Assembly (NCBI GenBank): GCA_039545275.1
Contig: BCHS01000003.1
Span: 806,001 to 870,000 of the forward strand
Reading direction: 5' to 3'
Origin: Pseudomicrostroma phylloplanum
Lineage: Eukaryota > Basidiomycota > Exobasidiomycetes > Microstromatales
DNA length: 64,000 nt
Of this stretch, positions 1 through 11,440 are shown in pieces. The notes under the pieces are model-generated. The model was not told the origin of the DNA. It saw nothing but the letters and a program-made list of their open reading frames with translations, and made no database searches. Position 1 is the first letter of the stretch; each line of letters starts with the position of its first letter. Position numbers and translations under genes: made by a program.

Positions 1-353
1 GCAGTCAGGAAAGAAGCGAGGAAGGAGAGAAGGCGGGAAGCAAAAGAGTCACATTGTACAGCCTCGCCGTGCCATGCCATGCCATGGCTCCTGACATCCT
101 TTGATTGTGATTGTGATTGTGGACGCTGACTGCTTCTGACAGAGCTTGTTGAGGGGGAGTGGGCGGTGCGGCAGACCTGCACGGTCAACGATGATTGGCC
201 GTCGCGTGAACCTCGGCTAGGGAACGCTTATCGCTCGATCGGCGTCTGGATAGATGGTCTTCACGGGTCCTCTCCCATCTACGACGCCTTCCAAATCCCT
301 AGACTCTTCTTTGTTTTTTCGGACGATTCCAAATCTGCACCTCTTCCTTCTCT
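1..353. other. Intergenic 3' flank of the RhoGAP gene
   Basis: No gene is recognisable here. The stretch lies downstream of the stop codon of the minus-strand RhoGAP gene and presumably holds its 3' UTR. It contains two short tandem patterns: CCATG units at about 70-86 and a TGATTG-type repeat at about 101-120. Both look like simple-sequence noise. Confidence 0.6.
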
Positions 354-3300
354 CTACCTCCCCCTCCCCGCCCTCTTCAACTTCGGCGGCAAGTCGTCTT
401 CGGGATCGTACACGTCGTCGACTGAACTGCAGTCCATCCTGCTGAGAAGGATGTAGAAGAAGCGGGCTTCGAATCTCGCATTGGTCTGCACCACCCTCGA
501 GTCTAGAGAGGGACACCTGGTGGGCAGGCAAATCAAGGGAAGGCGCGATGAGATAGGCGCAGATGGCCTGACCTGGTCAGTAGTGATGCAGATCAAAATT
601 TGCCCCCTCTCGGTGGGCTGTGAAATAGGCAACTCACCGGAGCACAACAGGTCCGAAGCACTTTGACAAGACTTGCGCATCGGTTCCCGTCTGCTTCACG
701 ACTTCCTCATCATCGCAGAATCCCTGTAGTGCAGCGACGAGGAAGAGGAGGACTCTCCGGTTGATGCTCGGAAGCATTGTGCTGCGTACCAAGGTGGTGA
801 TCGCCTTGAGATCGTCAGAAGAGGCAGCTTCGAGGCAGTCGTTGTACAGGCTTGGAGGGATGAGCGGCTCCTCCATCTCCTCGAAGAGAGTGAAGATAAG
901 CGTGGCGAGCGGTAGCACAGCTGCTTGCTTCTCTCCGGGCGGGACGCAGTCGTTGAGAGACAAGAGACCTTGATCAAGCTTAGCTCTTAGGACCCTTGCC
1001 ATCGCTGCGTCGCCAGGTGCCTGGAAGACCCCACCGACCTGAAGCCCTCCGTACGCTACTAGACGCGCGAACAAGAAAGATAGCACCGCCGGGATACCAG
1101 TCGTCGGCGGGAAGTCTGGCGCGGGTATCGTCATGAGATGCGCCAACGACTGGCCGAACACCTCCGATGTCGATGCTTCTTCCCAGGACCTCTCGACATC
1201 CAGTAGACCAGGCGCAGCAAACATAGCAGACTTGCGCCTCAGTCGCTTCCGATTGAACATGATGACCTTACGTTCGGCATGGCTGGCCAAGGAAGCAATT
1301 TCCGGCTCTCCACCGCCATATGTGTACGTCTCGGTGATAAAGTCCAGCAATGCTTCCAAGAGCTCATTCTTCATAGGCACAAATGCCGACAATACGACGC
1401 CGAGGAATCGCCAAGCATTCACCCTTGATGCAAGAGGGGCAGCTGTGTTCATCCTTGTAATCAGCTGACAGAAGATCTCGTCTCGGAGCGCAGGCGTACT
1501 GATGCCGACCTCCAGAAGCCACTTCTGCTCCTCCAAGATCGTGGAAGCCTGCCCTTTGCGAGATGGACGTATGTAGTCGCGCTTGCGAATGGGGCTTTGA
1601 CGCACCTGTGAGAAGCGCATGGCAGAGACAGCAGACCCTATGGCACCTTTGCTTGCCTGCTTGCCATCCGCCTTGTAGCCGATGGCCACTGCCGGTGGCT
1701 TGGGGTAGAAGACGGGTCGGGCTTGTTCCCCGCATAGGCGCAATATGACTTTGAAAGTAGACACAGCGAGATGGTGCAGTTCCTTGTCAAGAGGCAAGAA
1801 GGTGGCATGGACATTCGGATGCTCCAGCCATGCTAGACTCTCCAGCGGCTCAGTCTTCTTCTTCAAGAAACCTCTGCGCTGCACATTTAGATGAACTGCA
1901 GCAAAAAGTTGGAATTGCTTCATGGGATCCGGGAAGTGAGGCGCGGCATCCATGATGGCATCGAGGACCTCGATTGCTGGCTCGTCGCTAGAAGAACATT
2001 GTGGTATCGTAGGCTTCAGGCCGAACAACTGCTTCAAGTAGACTTGGCTCTTGTTCTTTCCCTTCAGAAGGGTCGCTTTGTACCGCTGCTCAGACCTCGT
2101 TGGAGACGGAGTAGAAGTGCTTTCGTCAGCAGTCGAGAGGCTCTGTCCTGAATAGGAAGTGCTCGCAGCAAGACTCTGCCCCGCCTCGGTCCCGCTCGAC
2201 CTGCGATCTCTTATGCTGGAAGCGGTTTCTGGTGGCCTTGGAATTTTGAGAAGGGATCCTACCGAGATGGGCCTGCTCGATGTACTGGCAACAGGCTTGG
2301 TCGGCGTCGAAGAAGAAAGCGCTGCTTGTGGCGCCCCACTGCTACCGAGGGTCTTTTGCGAGCCCGATAGTGATATCGCCAAGCTGCGCTCCGTGATACT
2401 CTGCAATTGGCAAACGAAGCGATTCTGCTGCTCAGTGCTCATCGTCCTTCGCCTGCTTTGCGACAGCAAGCGCTCGTCAGCAACAGCAGAGGCGGGCCCA
2501 GCTTGTGCTGCGTCGTTCGCTGGATCACTGCGTCCTGTCGCTGTTCGAACTCCAACTCTGGAGGTGCGTCTTGCATCGATGCTCGAGGACGCGTCCCGCC
2601 GTGTACTCTGTACAGAATGTCTGTCACTAGGGGTCGGGGAAGAAGGGGCCGAGCAGCTCATAGACAGTGGTCGCCTCCTCGAAGAGCGAAACTGGACGCT
2701 GGGCTTGTCCGTTCCGATGCTACTGGCGAGGTTGTCCTGCAAGGCTTTGACGGGAATCACCAAGCCTTGGGGCCGCTCCCACTGGGTCGTCTGGGTGCTG
2801 TTCTGGTAATAGTACAATCTTCCAGTAGAGGCATCGTAGAATTCGAGCCAGTTCCCATCCGGATTGACAGGCAACACTGCTGTTCGTGCCGGTAGAACCC
2901 ATCGAGCTTCGCCCATAGAGGGATTGTAGAAGAATTCATGGCCGGACTGCAGCCGCCGATGAGGTTTGTGTGAGCGCTTTATCGACACAAGTCTCTCTTC
3001 AGGGCACCTTACTCACACCAGGATCTATGATGACAACCCAGAATTGTCTACCCCAGTCTTCGGCCCTGGACTGCATAGACAAGCCTGATGTGCTGGACGC
3101 CCTCTGCCCCTCTGCGCGATTGACAGTGCTGCGGGTGCCCGTAGTGCCCCATTGCGACTCGGCACTGTAGGACCGTCGGGTGGGCTTTTGTGGTCGAATG
3201 GTCAAGCTGCTCGAAGTCCTAATAATAGCATCGTTGTGTCTCCCCCCTGATTCCACGGAGAGCGACCCGTCCCGAAAAGACGACAGAGTGCCGAGCTCTC

Positions 3301-3574
3301 GTGACGGACCTGAGGCGGCTGTGGAGGCAAAAGAGCTTCGTGCGGACGTGTATGGATCGACCGTGGACTCCCAGGAGCCGATTGACAAGCGTGGTACGCC
3401 ATTCTCTGGCACTTCAGGGTCTACCTGTTCCGTGAAGTCGATCAAGCCCCTTCGAGGGAAGTCAGATAGGAGCCGGGACTCATTGCGGGCAGGGCGGACC
3501 GATTCCTGCCTTCTTCCGGTGGTTGCATTGCTGCCTGTAGAAGAAGTCCTAGAACGGAGGGAGTGCGGGACTGG
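354..3574 (-). CDS. WW-WW-MyTH4-RhoGAP domain protein (ARHGAP39/Vilse-like)
   Basis: Predicted Rho-family GTPase-activating protein of about 1,009 residues, acting on Rho/Cdc42/Rac in actin and polarity control. Three exons are supported: 3574-3017, 2946-638 and 516-354. Introns 3016-2947 and 637-517 have GTGAGT donors and CAG acceptors, and splicing keeps the frame. The first intron interrupts the first WW domain (FWVVIIDPG joined to SGHEFFYNP). The second WW carries WLEFYD...YYYQN...TQWERP (about 212-243). A MyTH4 domain follows (about 470-700), then RhoGAP (about 785-985), ending FGPVVLR|CPSLDSRVVQTNARFEARFF-type helices. The usual GxFR arginine finger reads GVFQAPG (codon CAG at 1023-1021), so catalysis is doubtful. 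The N-terminus is uncertain: 3574 is the first ATG in a frame that stays open to about 3740, and a further exon may lie near 3747-3803. The family call is firm; the start is not. Confidence 0.88.
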
Positions 3575-4684
3575 CATGGTAGCCAACGGAGAGGAGAGGT
3601 CAAGAAAGCCTGACAGGAGCAATTGGCGGGGATCAAGAAATGCTCGAATCAGATGTAATTGTCTCGCGTCAGTGTCAGGCGCCAGGTCAGGGCCATTACA
3701 ATCCGTTGAGCCCCTGTCGAGCCGTCGTCGCGTGGGAGGAACTCACCTTGGCTATAGATACCCTGCCTATGAGCCGCACGGCATCTCGCACGCACCGCTC
3801 AAAGAGTGGAGAAGGGAAGCCAGACTAGAACAGAGAGGAGAAGGTGGCGAGTCTTCGAGCGGGTACGACGAAGGACAGGAGGGAGAAGTTGCTCCTAGCG
3901 CCCCGCTCGGCGGAAGCTGCACCTTCGCTCGTACCTGCAGCTCGGAGAGGAGTCAAGCTTCCCTCCCCGCTCAGCACCAGTACTAGACACATCCAGCGCA
4001 ATCCTCACATGTATAGCACACACGTCGGTAAAGTAAAGAGTAACACTTGAATTGGCTTGATATCATGAATGCATTGGGTACACGATCCTTGTCCTTCTTT
4101 TCCTTCCTCTTCTCCTTCTCCATCTCCATCCCCTCCCCCTTCCCCCTCCTAGATCGGCTATTGTGTAGAAGCGAATTGGGCCGTAATGAAGAGCAGAGGC
4201 GGATTGAATGGGGTAGGGGCAAGGCGGCGAATAAAGCATTGTAGAGTAGCACTTTCGCTTTCCTTCGCCGAACGCCTGTCCGTGTCCTCCTCGACAGCTG
4301 CAGCGATGCAAAGTGATGAGAAAGGCTCAGATGGACGAAATGAAGCTTGAAGCTTGAGAATGTGAGAGTGAGAGTTGTGAGCGTGTTCCGAGAGTCTGTA
4401 TCTGAAGTTGAAGCTGATAGCTGATGAGGGAATATCGTTGTGGCTTCCTGGGTAAAACATGTGAGGGGTACGGTGGTAATCTGCAATGTGTGGAAAGACG
4501 TGAAGCATCGGAAAGGTTCGTAAGAGGAGCAGCAGTCTAGTCTGCCTAGTCTGAATGTATACAGCAGGCGAGCTGGGGTAGTTTGAGTAGACCGAGCGAA
4601 AGACGTAGCGTCGTCGTCAAGAGGATAGGATCGACTAGGGTACTCTGCTGCCCCCTCTGGTGGTATTCGCACCGCCCTTCTCAT
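3575..4684. other. Intergenic: RhoGAP 5' region and multi-KH 3' UTR
   Basis: Both flanking genes are on the minus strand, so this holds the promoter or leader of the RhoGAP gene and the 3' UTR of the multi-KH gene. A strong minus donor (AAG|GTGAGTT, about 3746) preceded by an open frame reading FERCVRDAVRLIG suggests an unplaced 5' exon of the RhoGAP gene at about 3747-3803. A plus-strand CT-rich run lies at about 4090-4160. No other gene is seen. Confidence 0.5.
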
Positions 4685-7600
4685 CTAATGAGGGAATTGA
4701 ATGCCACTCAACATGCGTGAGACCTCGTCGACAGTCTGCGCAGGCACTTGCGAGCTACCAGACGCAGATGGAGGCAGACGAGAGATACTAGCGGCAGGAC
4801 TGTGCCCATGTCCGTGACCAGGGGCAACCCTTGGGGGTTGATGGGTGTAAGGACTCCTAGCTCCGTTGCCACCATTGACTGGCCCGCCAAACGGAGATGG
4901 GAAGCCGTAGGCTGGTCCGCCAGTGTGTCCTGGAGTGCGGACGCCGAAGCCGTTGCCGCTAGCCGGCGCGCCATAGCGCTGCTGGACGTAGGCATTGGCG
5001 TCTAGAGCGGCCTGTTGAGCGCTCATCTTGCTGATGTCAAGAGATTGCGTACGGTTGCCGTGAGAGTGCATCGCAGATCTGCCATTGCGAGCATTGCGGG
5101 ATCCGTCGTCGAGGTCATAGGCATCGACAGGACCTCGACCATTGCCGCTGTGCGCAAGGTAGCCAAAGTCGTCACTCTGTCGTGCGTAATGCTGAGTGTG
5201 AGGTCCAGGAGCCACAGACTGGGGGTATTGCTGTCGAGGGAAGGCGACACTCGGGCTAACGGGAGGTGCAGCATTGGACAGCGTCCCCTGGCGAGGTTGG
5301 ACGCCCCATACGTCACTGCTGATACCACCGGGCATCGAGTCGCCGTAAGGTGACGAGTACAGAGATGAGCCTACGATAGGCGAGTGGCTGGGGTTGGTTG
5401 CATTGACAGGCCCACCAAGGGGCCCGTTGCGGTGAACGATCCCAGCTCCATTGCCAAGACCACTCCCCGACCCGTTGCCCAAGCCGTTGCCGAGAGCGAG
5501 CCCTGGTGCATCGAGAGGTCCGCCAATGCTTCCATTGATACCTCCATTGCCGAAAGGTCCATTGGCGCCTGGACCGCTGCCTCCGATGGCGAAACTCTGA
5601 CTTTGGTGATGGCCTAGAACTCGGGATGTGTTACCGCCGAATCCAGCTGGCGAATCGAACAAAGCCTTCAACGAAGGCGACGAAGCGGCACCGCGTAGCC
5701 GCCCGCCGTCATTGAAGCGAGCAGCCAGCTCGGCCTGGTATTGAGAAATACCGTTTTCGAGAGCAGCCGATGAGGCTTGACCTCCCGGGCCCGACTCTGC
5801 TCCGGGAGTCGAGATCAGCTTGTTGGCAAAGTGAGGGAAAGCAGAGGCGAAAGAGTCGGATCGAGCTCGTTCAGCAGGGGGTGGGTAGACGTTGATGTTA
5901 CGAGAGATCAAGAAATCCTCCAGTAGGTCCTTTGCTGCAGCTAGATTGTCGAGATTGTTTGGACTCAAATGCATTTTGAAGACAACCTCTGGACAGCTAG
6001 GTGTCAAGTCAAGATAGGCAATGTTGATGTTCAGGTCTCGCTTGATGCGCTCAACGAATGCAATGAACTCTTGCGATGATAGCACTTGTGGCAGTGCCGT
6101 GGCGTTGGGAGTTCTCAGCTCCGCTTCCACAGGAACATGCTCCATGAGCATGGAGCTGGCTTGTTGGAGCTGAATTTCGGGACCAAAGATCGACACAAGG
6201 TCCGAGCAAGTCTCTCGGGGCGGGAAGTGGATCGCGCAAGAGAACTTGTTCTCGATGTCGTGAATGAAGATACCCTTTTCACCGAGCAGTGTGCGGTGAT
6301 GGCGACGAGGAATTGTCACAGTCTCAGTGATGTAATCCTTGTCCTTGGGGTTGACCATCTCCATGACCGATTGCTTAAGATTCTCGAGGTTGATGGCGTT
6401 CTTGGCAGGTGTTCGAGCAATGACATTGTCTTCATTGTCTATGTAGCCTCCCAAAGCATTGAATTCTTCGGCGTTGGAGAACTTGACGTAGACACCGTAC
6501 TTCTTCATCACCTTTTGAATCTGCTTCCCGCCCACACCGATGCATCGCTTGTGGTATGCCTCGGGAACATGAAAGGAGACTTCAGCGGGGAGCTCCTCCT
6601 GGAGCAATGCCAATCCTTGCAAAACACTGGCACGGTCTGCACCGGAGAGCTCGATGAGGAAGTTGAAATCGTTGAACGTCTCAAATTTGATCCTGACGCC
6701 GCAGGTCTTCATGATCTTGTTGATCTTGCCACACTTTCGACCTTGAAGGAAGTCCCGCTCGGTGGCGGCGAGCTCGACCTGGAAGCGCACCTCCACAGTG
6801 AATTGCTTTACAAGATCGAGATCAAGAATGATACTGACGGCATGCTTGACCTCTACTTCGACACCGTAGATCTCAAAGCAATTGTTCTTGAACACTACCT
6901 CGGCTCCAGACTTGTTGACGATCGTCTTGAGGAAGGGCGTGAGATGAGCAGCATTGACTGTGGGCGTGGGCTGTGCACCTCCATGATAGCTCCCGACCGG
7001 TGGCAGGAGCCAGACAGAGCCGAGGTAGAACTGACAGGTGAGAGCCATCAGAGTTCGAATGGACCTCTCGATGCTGACTCTGTTGTCTCCGTAGACCGCG
7101 ACAATGCTATCTTGGCTGCCGAGAGCAGGCAGGCCGATGAAAGTGCCGTTGTCTATCATGATCTGACGAACATCCTCCAGGTGATCTGACAGAAGCCAAT
7201 CGACTTTGCGAGGCAAGATCCGAGTCTCTCGAGAGATGGTACACTTGCTCTTCTGGACGAAGACTCCGTAGAGCATGTCTCGAGCTCGTTGCACACCGAA
7301 GAAGTCACCGGTGATATGGATGACGCTCTCCAGCGAAGCGGTGGGTCCGAGTCCGGCACCACCGACGTTGCTACCCAGAGGAAGAGGCAAGTAGATGCTC
7401 GTGCACGTCTGCTCCTGGATAGCTTGAATGACATGACGCTTCCTTCCGCCGATGATGTTGTGGAACTTCTGATCAATCTCACAAGTGGTTGAAGTAAGTC
7501 CAGTCAGCTCATCGAGAAGAACCAAAGTCCTAACGCGAGCAGACTCCACGCCCTGAAGCTGGCCAGAGATGACGAGGTCTACGTTGCGCTCCGACTCAAG

Positions 7601-9100
7601 GCCGTACCCTAGGTCTGCGCCACGGGAATCCTTGCCGACGACGGCAACGCGCGTGTCAGTGAAAGAGGCAATTTCGTCAAGCCTGGCGCGAACGTGCGAC
7701 TTCAGTGTGTTTGGTCCGATGGTCGACGAAGTGGCGTTGTCGATGACATCGGCTTTGCCGACCTTGACAGAGACTTGCGATCGGAAAGGGTGCTCTCGCA
7801 TGATCATTGCCCTGGCTTCCATTACCGGCAGGAAGGCGCCGCTGAGGTGGAAGTTGTACCGAGGCATCTTGCTGTTGCTGCCTTGGCCGGACTTGGAGTC
7901 TGACGAGAGGGACGGACCGAGCAGTGAAGCCCCTGATTGCTGCTGCTGACCCAGAGTGGAGCCGAGCGAGGTGGTGCTGCCGAAGTTGCCATTCGAGGAC
8001 ATTGCCGGGAAATTGATCCCGTTGAAGCCGCCATTCAGATCTTGACCGAAGCCCTGCGCATAATGCTGGTACGGGTAGTTGCCTTTGCCTTGCAGATCAA
8101 TGCCATTGCTGGGGTACGGAAGCTGCGGAAGCTGCCGTTGAGCCTGTCCTCCGAAGGGCGAGTAGGGCGAGTAGGGAGAGGCCGCACTAGACGGCCAGGT
8201 ACTGACCGACGACGTGGAAGATGTGGCCGTGTGTCCTGGTCCGGATCCCAGCGATGAAGTGTCGTCCTGGACTGGCGTGCAAATGACATGAACTGAGGTA
8301 GTATTCATTACGTTTTGGCTCAAGTCTTGCGTGGCCTGTGCTAGCTCAGATGCAGTCAATGGCTGCTGGGCACCGAGCGATGTGATGGAATTGGAGTTGG
8401 AGTGACCAGTGCTGGTGGGAACACCAGTAGAAGATTGTCTTTCGTTCACGATGCCACCGTCTCGCCTCACATTGACATCAGTAGTAGCGCATGGAGCTGC
8501 GCTACTATCGGGGGAGGAGGCAGTGGCCGAGGAACGGAAGTCGAAGGACGAGCGGGTTCCAGCAGTAGACCTGCTATCACGCATGCTTGCGGTGACCTCG
8601 TCTCCAGGTGCTCCGAACTTGTTTGAGGTCTCCTCTGGAACAGCGAGGGGCAGACTGGAGCTGCTGTTGAGCTTCATCTTCCTTCGTTCGGAAGAGGTCC
8701 GGCCAAGATTGGTATCGGAGCCGATGGCGCCAGCCTGATGTGCCGCCTTGTCGCTTGCATCGACCACATCGTCTTCCTTTTCACCGGTGCCGGTAACCTC
8801 GGCGATCCTGTCGCTGGTTCGCTTGCCGACAAAAGCACTGGGCATGAAAGCCTTTACGCTAGGGGGAAACCGAGAGCGCATGCTGCCCAGACGGCCCGTG
8901 GTGGGCTGCTGAGTAGGCACATTGGAGGCCTCATCGTGTGGCTGCTTGAATCCTTGAACCGGGGAAGTACTCGCACTGTTGGCGCCAAAGCGGTCAAAAG
9001 CACTGCCCGTTGGGGTGGTCGAGGGTGCTGTATCCTCTGCGACGAAGGCGTGGCTTCCGGCGGACCGGGGCAGGGCGAAGGAGAGGGTATAGCTGTCCAT
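4685..9100 (-). CDS. Multi-KH-domain RNA-binding protein (Khd4/vigilin-like)
   Basis: Predicted cytoplasmic mRNA-binding regulator of 1,471 residues in one uninterrupted exon. The N-terminal 400 residues are low-complexity (Ser, Thr, Gly, Gln). From about residue 410 to 1,040 there are about seven KH-like modules. Clear GxxG-type loops are IIGGRKRHVIQ (about 553) and CIGVGGKQIQKVM (about 847). IPRRHHRTLLGEKG (about 927) is a further good match. QGRKCGKINKIM (about 787) and modules near 630, 720 and 1,000 are degenerate. The C-terminal 400 residues are Gly/Asn/Pro-rich and end MLSGIQFPH. Length and architecture resemble Ustilago maydis Khd4, a multi-KH protein controlling morphology and virulence; that link is from memory of the family and is inference. 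The ATG at 9100-9098 is the first in a long open frame. It is divergent from RRP1. Confidence 0.9.
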   Translation of the reverse strand: MDSYTLSFALPRSAGSHAFVAEDTAPSTTPTGSAFDRFGANSASTSPVQGFKQPHDEASNVPTQQPTTGRLGSMRSRFPPSVKAFMPSAFVGKRTSDRIAEVTGTGEKEDDVVDASDKAAHQAGAIGSDTNLGRTSSERRKMKLNSSSSLPLAVPEETSNKFGAPGDEVTASMRDSRSTAGTRSSFDFRSSATASSPDSSAAPCATTDVNVRRDGGIVNERQSSTGVPTSTGHSNSNSITSLGAQQPLTASELAQATQDLSQNVMNTTSVHVICTPVQDDTSSLGSGPGHTATSSTSSVSTWPSSAASPYSPYSPFGGQAQRQLPQLPYPSNGIDLQGKGNYPYQHYAQGFGQDLNGGFNGINFPAMSSNGNFGSTTSLGSTLGQQQQSGASLLGPSLSSDSKSGQGSNSKMPRYNFHLSGAFLPVMEARAMIMREHPFRSQVSVKVGKADVIDNATSSTIGPNTLKSHVRARLDEIASFTDTRVAVVGKDSRGADLGYGLESERNVDLVISGQLQGVESARVRTLVLLDELTGLTSTTCEIDQKFHNIIGGRKRHVIQAIQEQTCTSIYLPLPLGSNVGGAGLGPTASLESVIHITGDFFGVQRARDMLYGVFVQKSKCTISRETRILPRKVDWLLSDHLEDVRQIMIDNGTFIGLPALGSQDSIVAVYGDNRVSIERSIRTLMALTCQFYLGSVWLLPPVGSYHGGAQPTPTVNAAHLTPFLKTIVNKSGAEVVFKNNCFEIYGVEVEVKHAVSIILDLDLVKQFTVEVRFQVELAATERDFLQGRKCGKINKIMKTCGVRIKFETFNDFNFLIELSGADRASVLQGLALLQEELPAEVSFHVPEAYHKRCIGVGGKQIQKVMKKYGVYVKFSNAEEFNALGGYIDNEDNVIARTPAKNAINLENLKQSVMEMVNPKDKDYITETVTIPRRHHRTLLGEKGIFIHDIENKFSCAIHFPPRETCSDLVSIFGPEIQLQQASSMLMEHVPVEAELRTPNATALPQVLSSQEFIAFVERIKRDLNINIAYLDLTPSCPEVVFKMHLSPNNLDNLAAAKDLLEDFLISRNINVYPPPAERARSDSFASAFPHFANKLISTPGAESGPGGQASSAALENGISQYQAELAARFNDGGRLRGAASSPSLKALFDSPAGFGGNTSRVLGHHQSQSFAIGGSGPGANGPFGNGGINGSIGGPLDAPGLALGNGLGNGSGSGLGNGAGIVHRNGPLGGPVNATNPSHSPIVGSSLYSSPYGDSMPGGISSDVWGVQPRQGTLSNAAPPVSPSVAFPRQQYPQSVAPGPHTQHYARQSDDFGYLAHSGNGRGPVDAYDLDDGSRNARNGRSAMHSHGNRTQSLDISKMSAQQAALDANAYVQQRYGAPASGNGFGVRTPGHTGGPAYGFPSPFGGPVNGGNGARSPYTHQPPRVAPGHGHGHSPAASISRLPPSASGSSQVPAQTVDEVSRMLSGIQFPH

Positions 9101-9984
9101 GGTCGTAGCGAGCGAGCGAGCTCAACCTCTTGAGGTGACTGTGATGGTTGTGGTGGAGTTGAGGAATCCACCGTCGGACGTCGGCACCCGTCTACTCTGG
9201 TCTCTCCCTACAACGGGAGCAAAAGCAGAACCACCTTTTTCACCGCCGCTCTGCCAGTGAAAGAGGTAATCAGAGACGAGACAGCAAGGGGGACCACAGG
9301 AGTTGCAAGGCACAAGGCTGGGAGCTGCCCTTTCACCGAAGAGAGAGCAGTCGATGTATGCAAGGAGAAGAAGGAGCCGTCGTCGATGCTAGGTAGCAGA
9401 GGATAGAAGGCGGTGCGATGCGATGGAGTGGAGCAGCGATGGGTATCAGCGCTTGGTAGTGTGGCTGCCCGTCTTTTTCTCTCTTTGGTCGTCGTAATTG
9501 TCGTTACGGGGTGAGGTCCTGGCGGCTTGTTCACCAGTATATGATGCGACAGGAGGAGGTTTGAAGATGAGGAGGAAGAGAAAGAGGAAGAGGAATAATA
9601 GCCCACTAGTCTGCTCTGAGTGATCCTGTGTCAGTCAGTCAGTCTGGGTGTGTCTTTGGGTGGGGGTTGGAGGCCGCTGCTGCGTGGCTCCTCGAGGAAA
9701 AGCCAGGCGGGAGCAGATGGAGGCGGCGGTCAGGCGGCGGCCATGGGTGGGTGCAGGCAGCAGCGCAGGCAGTGGCAGTGTGGAGCCCAGACCCAAGCAC
9801 GACGCGGCAGCAGCGTGCGAGCGCAGTGTTGCAAAAAATGTCCGGAAAGGAAGCAAGAGCGTCCGGACGATGAACGAATCATTACCGCACACCGACTCAG
9901 ACACGACAAAACTTCTCGACCTTGATCACCATATCACCCTCCAAGGCTCGCCTACAGAGACATCCGCAGCCTCTCACTTACGTC
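9101..9984. promoter_or_regulatory. Divergent promoter region, multi-KH gene / RRP1
   Basis: An 884-bp spacer between two start codons facing away from each other. It must hold both promoters and both leaders. The half next to the KH gene is purine/pyrimidine-skewed (GAGGAAGA runs at 9555-9595). No TATA-like motif or conserved element stands out, and no ORF here looks like a gene. Confidence 0.5.
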
Positions 9985-11440
9985 ATGGCATCCACCAAGA
10001 CACAGTCCTCAAAGGCTGTCGGCAAGCGAGCCGCCAATGCTACTCAGTCCGAGCCTGAGGCTACGATTCCCATGGGCAAGCTACTAGCTTCCACTGGTGC
10101 GTGCAAGTACCAGCACCGGAGAACAGATGCAGGCGTGTACTGACTTTCAGCGACCTACGCAATGTCTCTGTCTCTCTCCCTCCTCACAGAAAAGAAGACG
10201 AGAGACTCTGCAATCAAGTCGCTCTCTCTGTTTCTGGCCAAGTCAGGCGAGGAGCCTATTGCGCCCCTCGAGATGGCCAAGCTGTGGAAGGGTATCTTCT
10301 ACTGTGAGCAATGCGAGCTATGCAGCAGCCTCGGCATATACTGACATGCTCTCATTTCACCCTTCCTAGGTTTCTGGATGTCGGATAAGCCACTCGTGCA
10401 ACAGGCTCTCGCACAGGAGCTCTCCGACCTGCTCCTGAGCATCCCAGGCTCATCGAAGGTACCGGCAGCAGTGGAGAGCGGACAGGGTCAAGATGTGAGC
10501 GGAATGTCAGCCAGAGCCAAGGGAGGCTTGGCCTTGCTCGAGGGCTTCTGGACAGCAATGGCCAGGGAATGGTCAGGCTTGGACAAATGGAGGTCAGTAA
10601 CGCGGGCACGAAGGTCGCACGAAATTGCAACATCGAGCTGACACTCTAAACACCCCCCTCGACTCTGATGCTTGTAGGATCGACAAATTCTACCTCCTGC
10701 TACGCCGCTTCGTCAATGCTGCCTTCCGCCTGCTAGCTAGCGAAGATTGGAACGAAGCAGCTGTCGCACGCTTCGCAGCCCTGACCATCAAGGCAGGCGG
10801 GCCGCTATGGTGAGTTCAAATGCTGAGTACTGCCCCTTCTCGCTGGCTTCACAAGCTCATCTTGTCTTGCCCTTATTTCTATCCCAGCGCCAACGACGTG
10901 CAGGTCCCAGCAGGTCTGACATACCACATGACGGATGTGTACCTCGACGAGCTGGAGAAGTCCCTCGTCTGGGCCGAATCCCAAGCTGGCTCCAGCCCCA
11001 CTTCCAACGAGACCCCCCGCGCCCCCATCCTGAACCTCCTCAAGCCTCTGCTGGACACGGCATCTACCTGCCATTCCAGCACAGTCTTCGACAAGGTGCA
11101 ATCCAACGTCCTCGAGCCCCTCTGGGAGGACTGTCTCGCCGCCGATGCCCAAACGGCTGAGCGAGCTGCGAAGCGCAGGAGGAAAAACGGAAGAATGGTG
11201 CAGCCCACCGAGGCCGAGGCGGAGCAGGACGAGGGCGATGTGGTGTACCCTGCCATTCTCAGGAGCTCCGGAATGACGCCGCTGAAGCTGAGACAGAGGA
11301 TCTTCAAGGACCTCTTTGAGAGCGCAAGTAGAGAGGAGGCAGTCCCTTCTCGCAGGAGGAAGATCTATGCCCTGTGGCAGCAGGAGAGGGAGAGGAGGGA
11401 GAATGCTGGAGAGGACGATGAGGAGGAGGAAGAGGAGTAG
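9985..11440 (+). CDS. RRP1: Ribosomal RNA-processing protein 1 (Nop52 family)
   Basis: Nucleolar factor for maturation of pre-60S ribosomal subunits, 377 residues. Five exons: 9985-10096, 10190-10303, 10370-10592, 10678-10809 and 10888-11440. All four introns are GT-AG (66-93 nt) and all junctions preserve frame. The family signature is strong and appears only after splicing: TRDSAIKSLSLFLA, then PLEMAKLWKGIFYC joined to FWMSDKPLVQQALAQELS, then LLEGFWTAMAREWSGLDKWR joined to IDKFYLLLRRFVNAAFRLL. A basic patch (AAKRRRKNGR) in the last exon is a likely nuclear or nucleolar signal, and the protein ends in an acidic EDDEEEEEE tail. Length suits a compact fungal member (yeast Rrp1 is shorter). 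It converges with COX13. Confidence 0.95.

Noticed and set aside
6086..7189. 367-codon plus-strand ORF
   Set aside because: It is antisense to the KH region of the multi-KH gene, whose own frame has clear KH motifs. Codon bias of the real gene leaves the opposite frame open.
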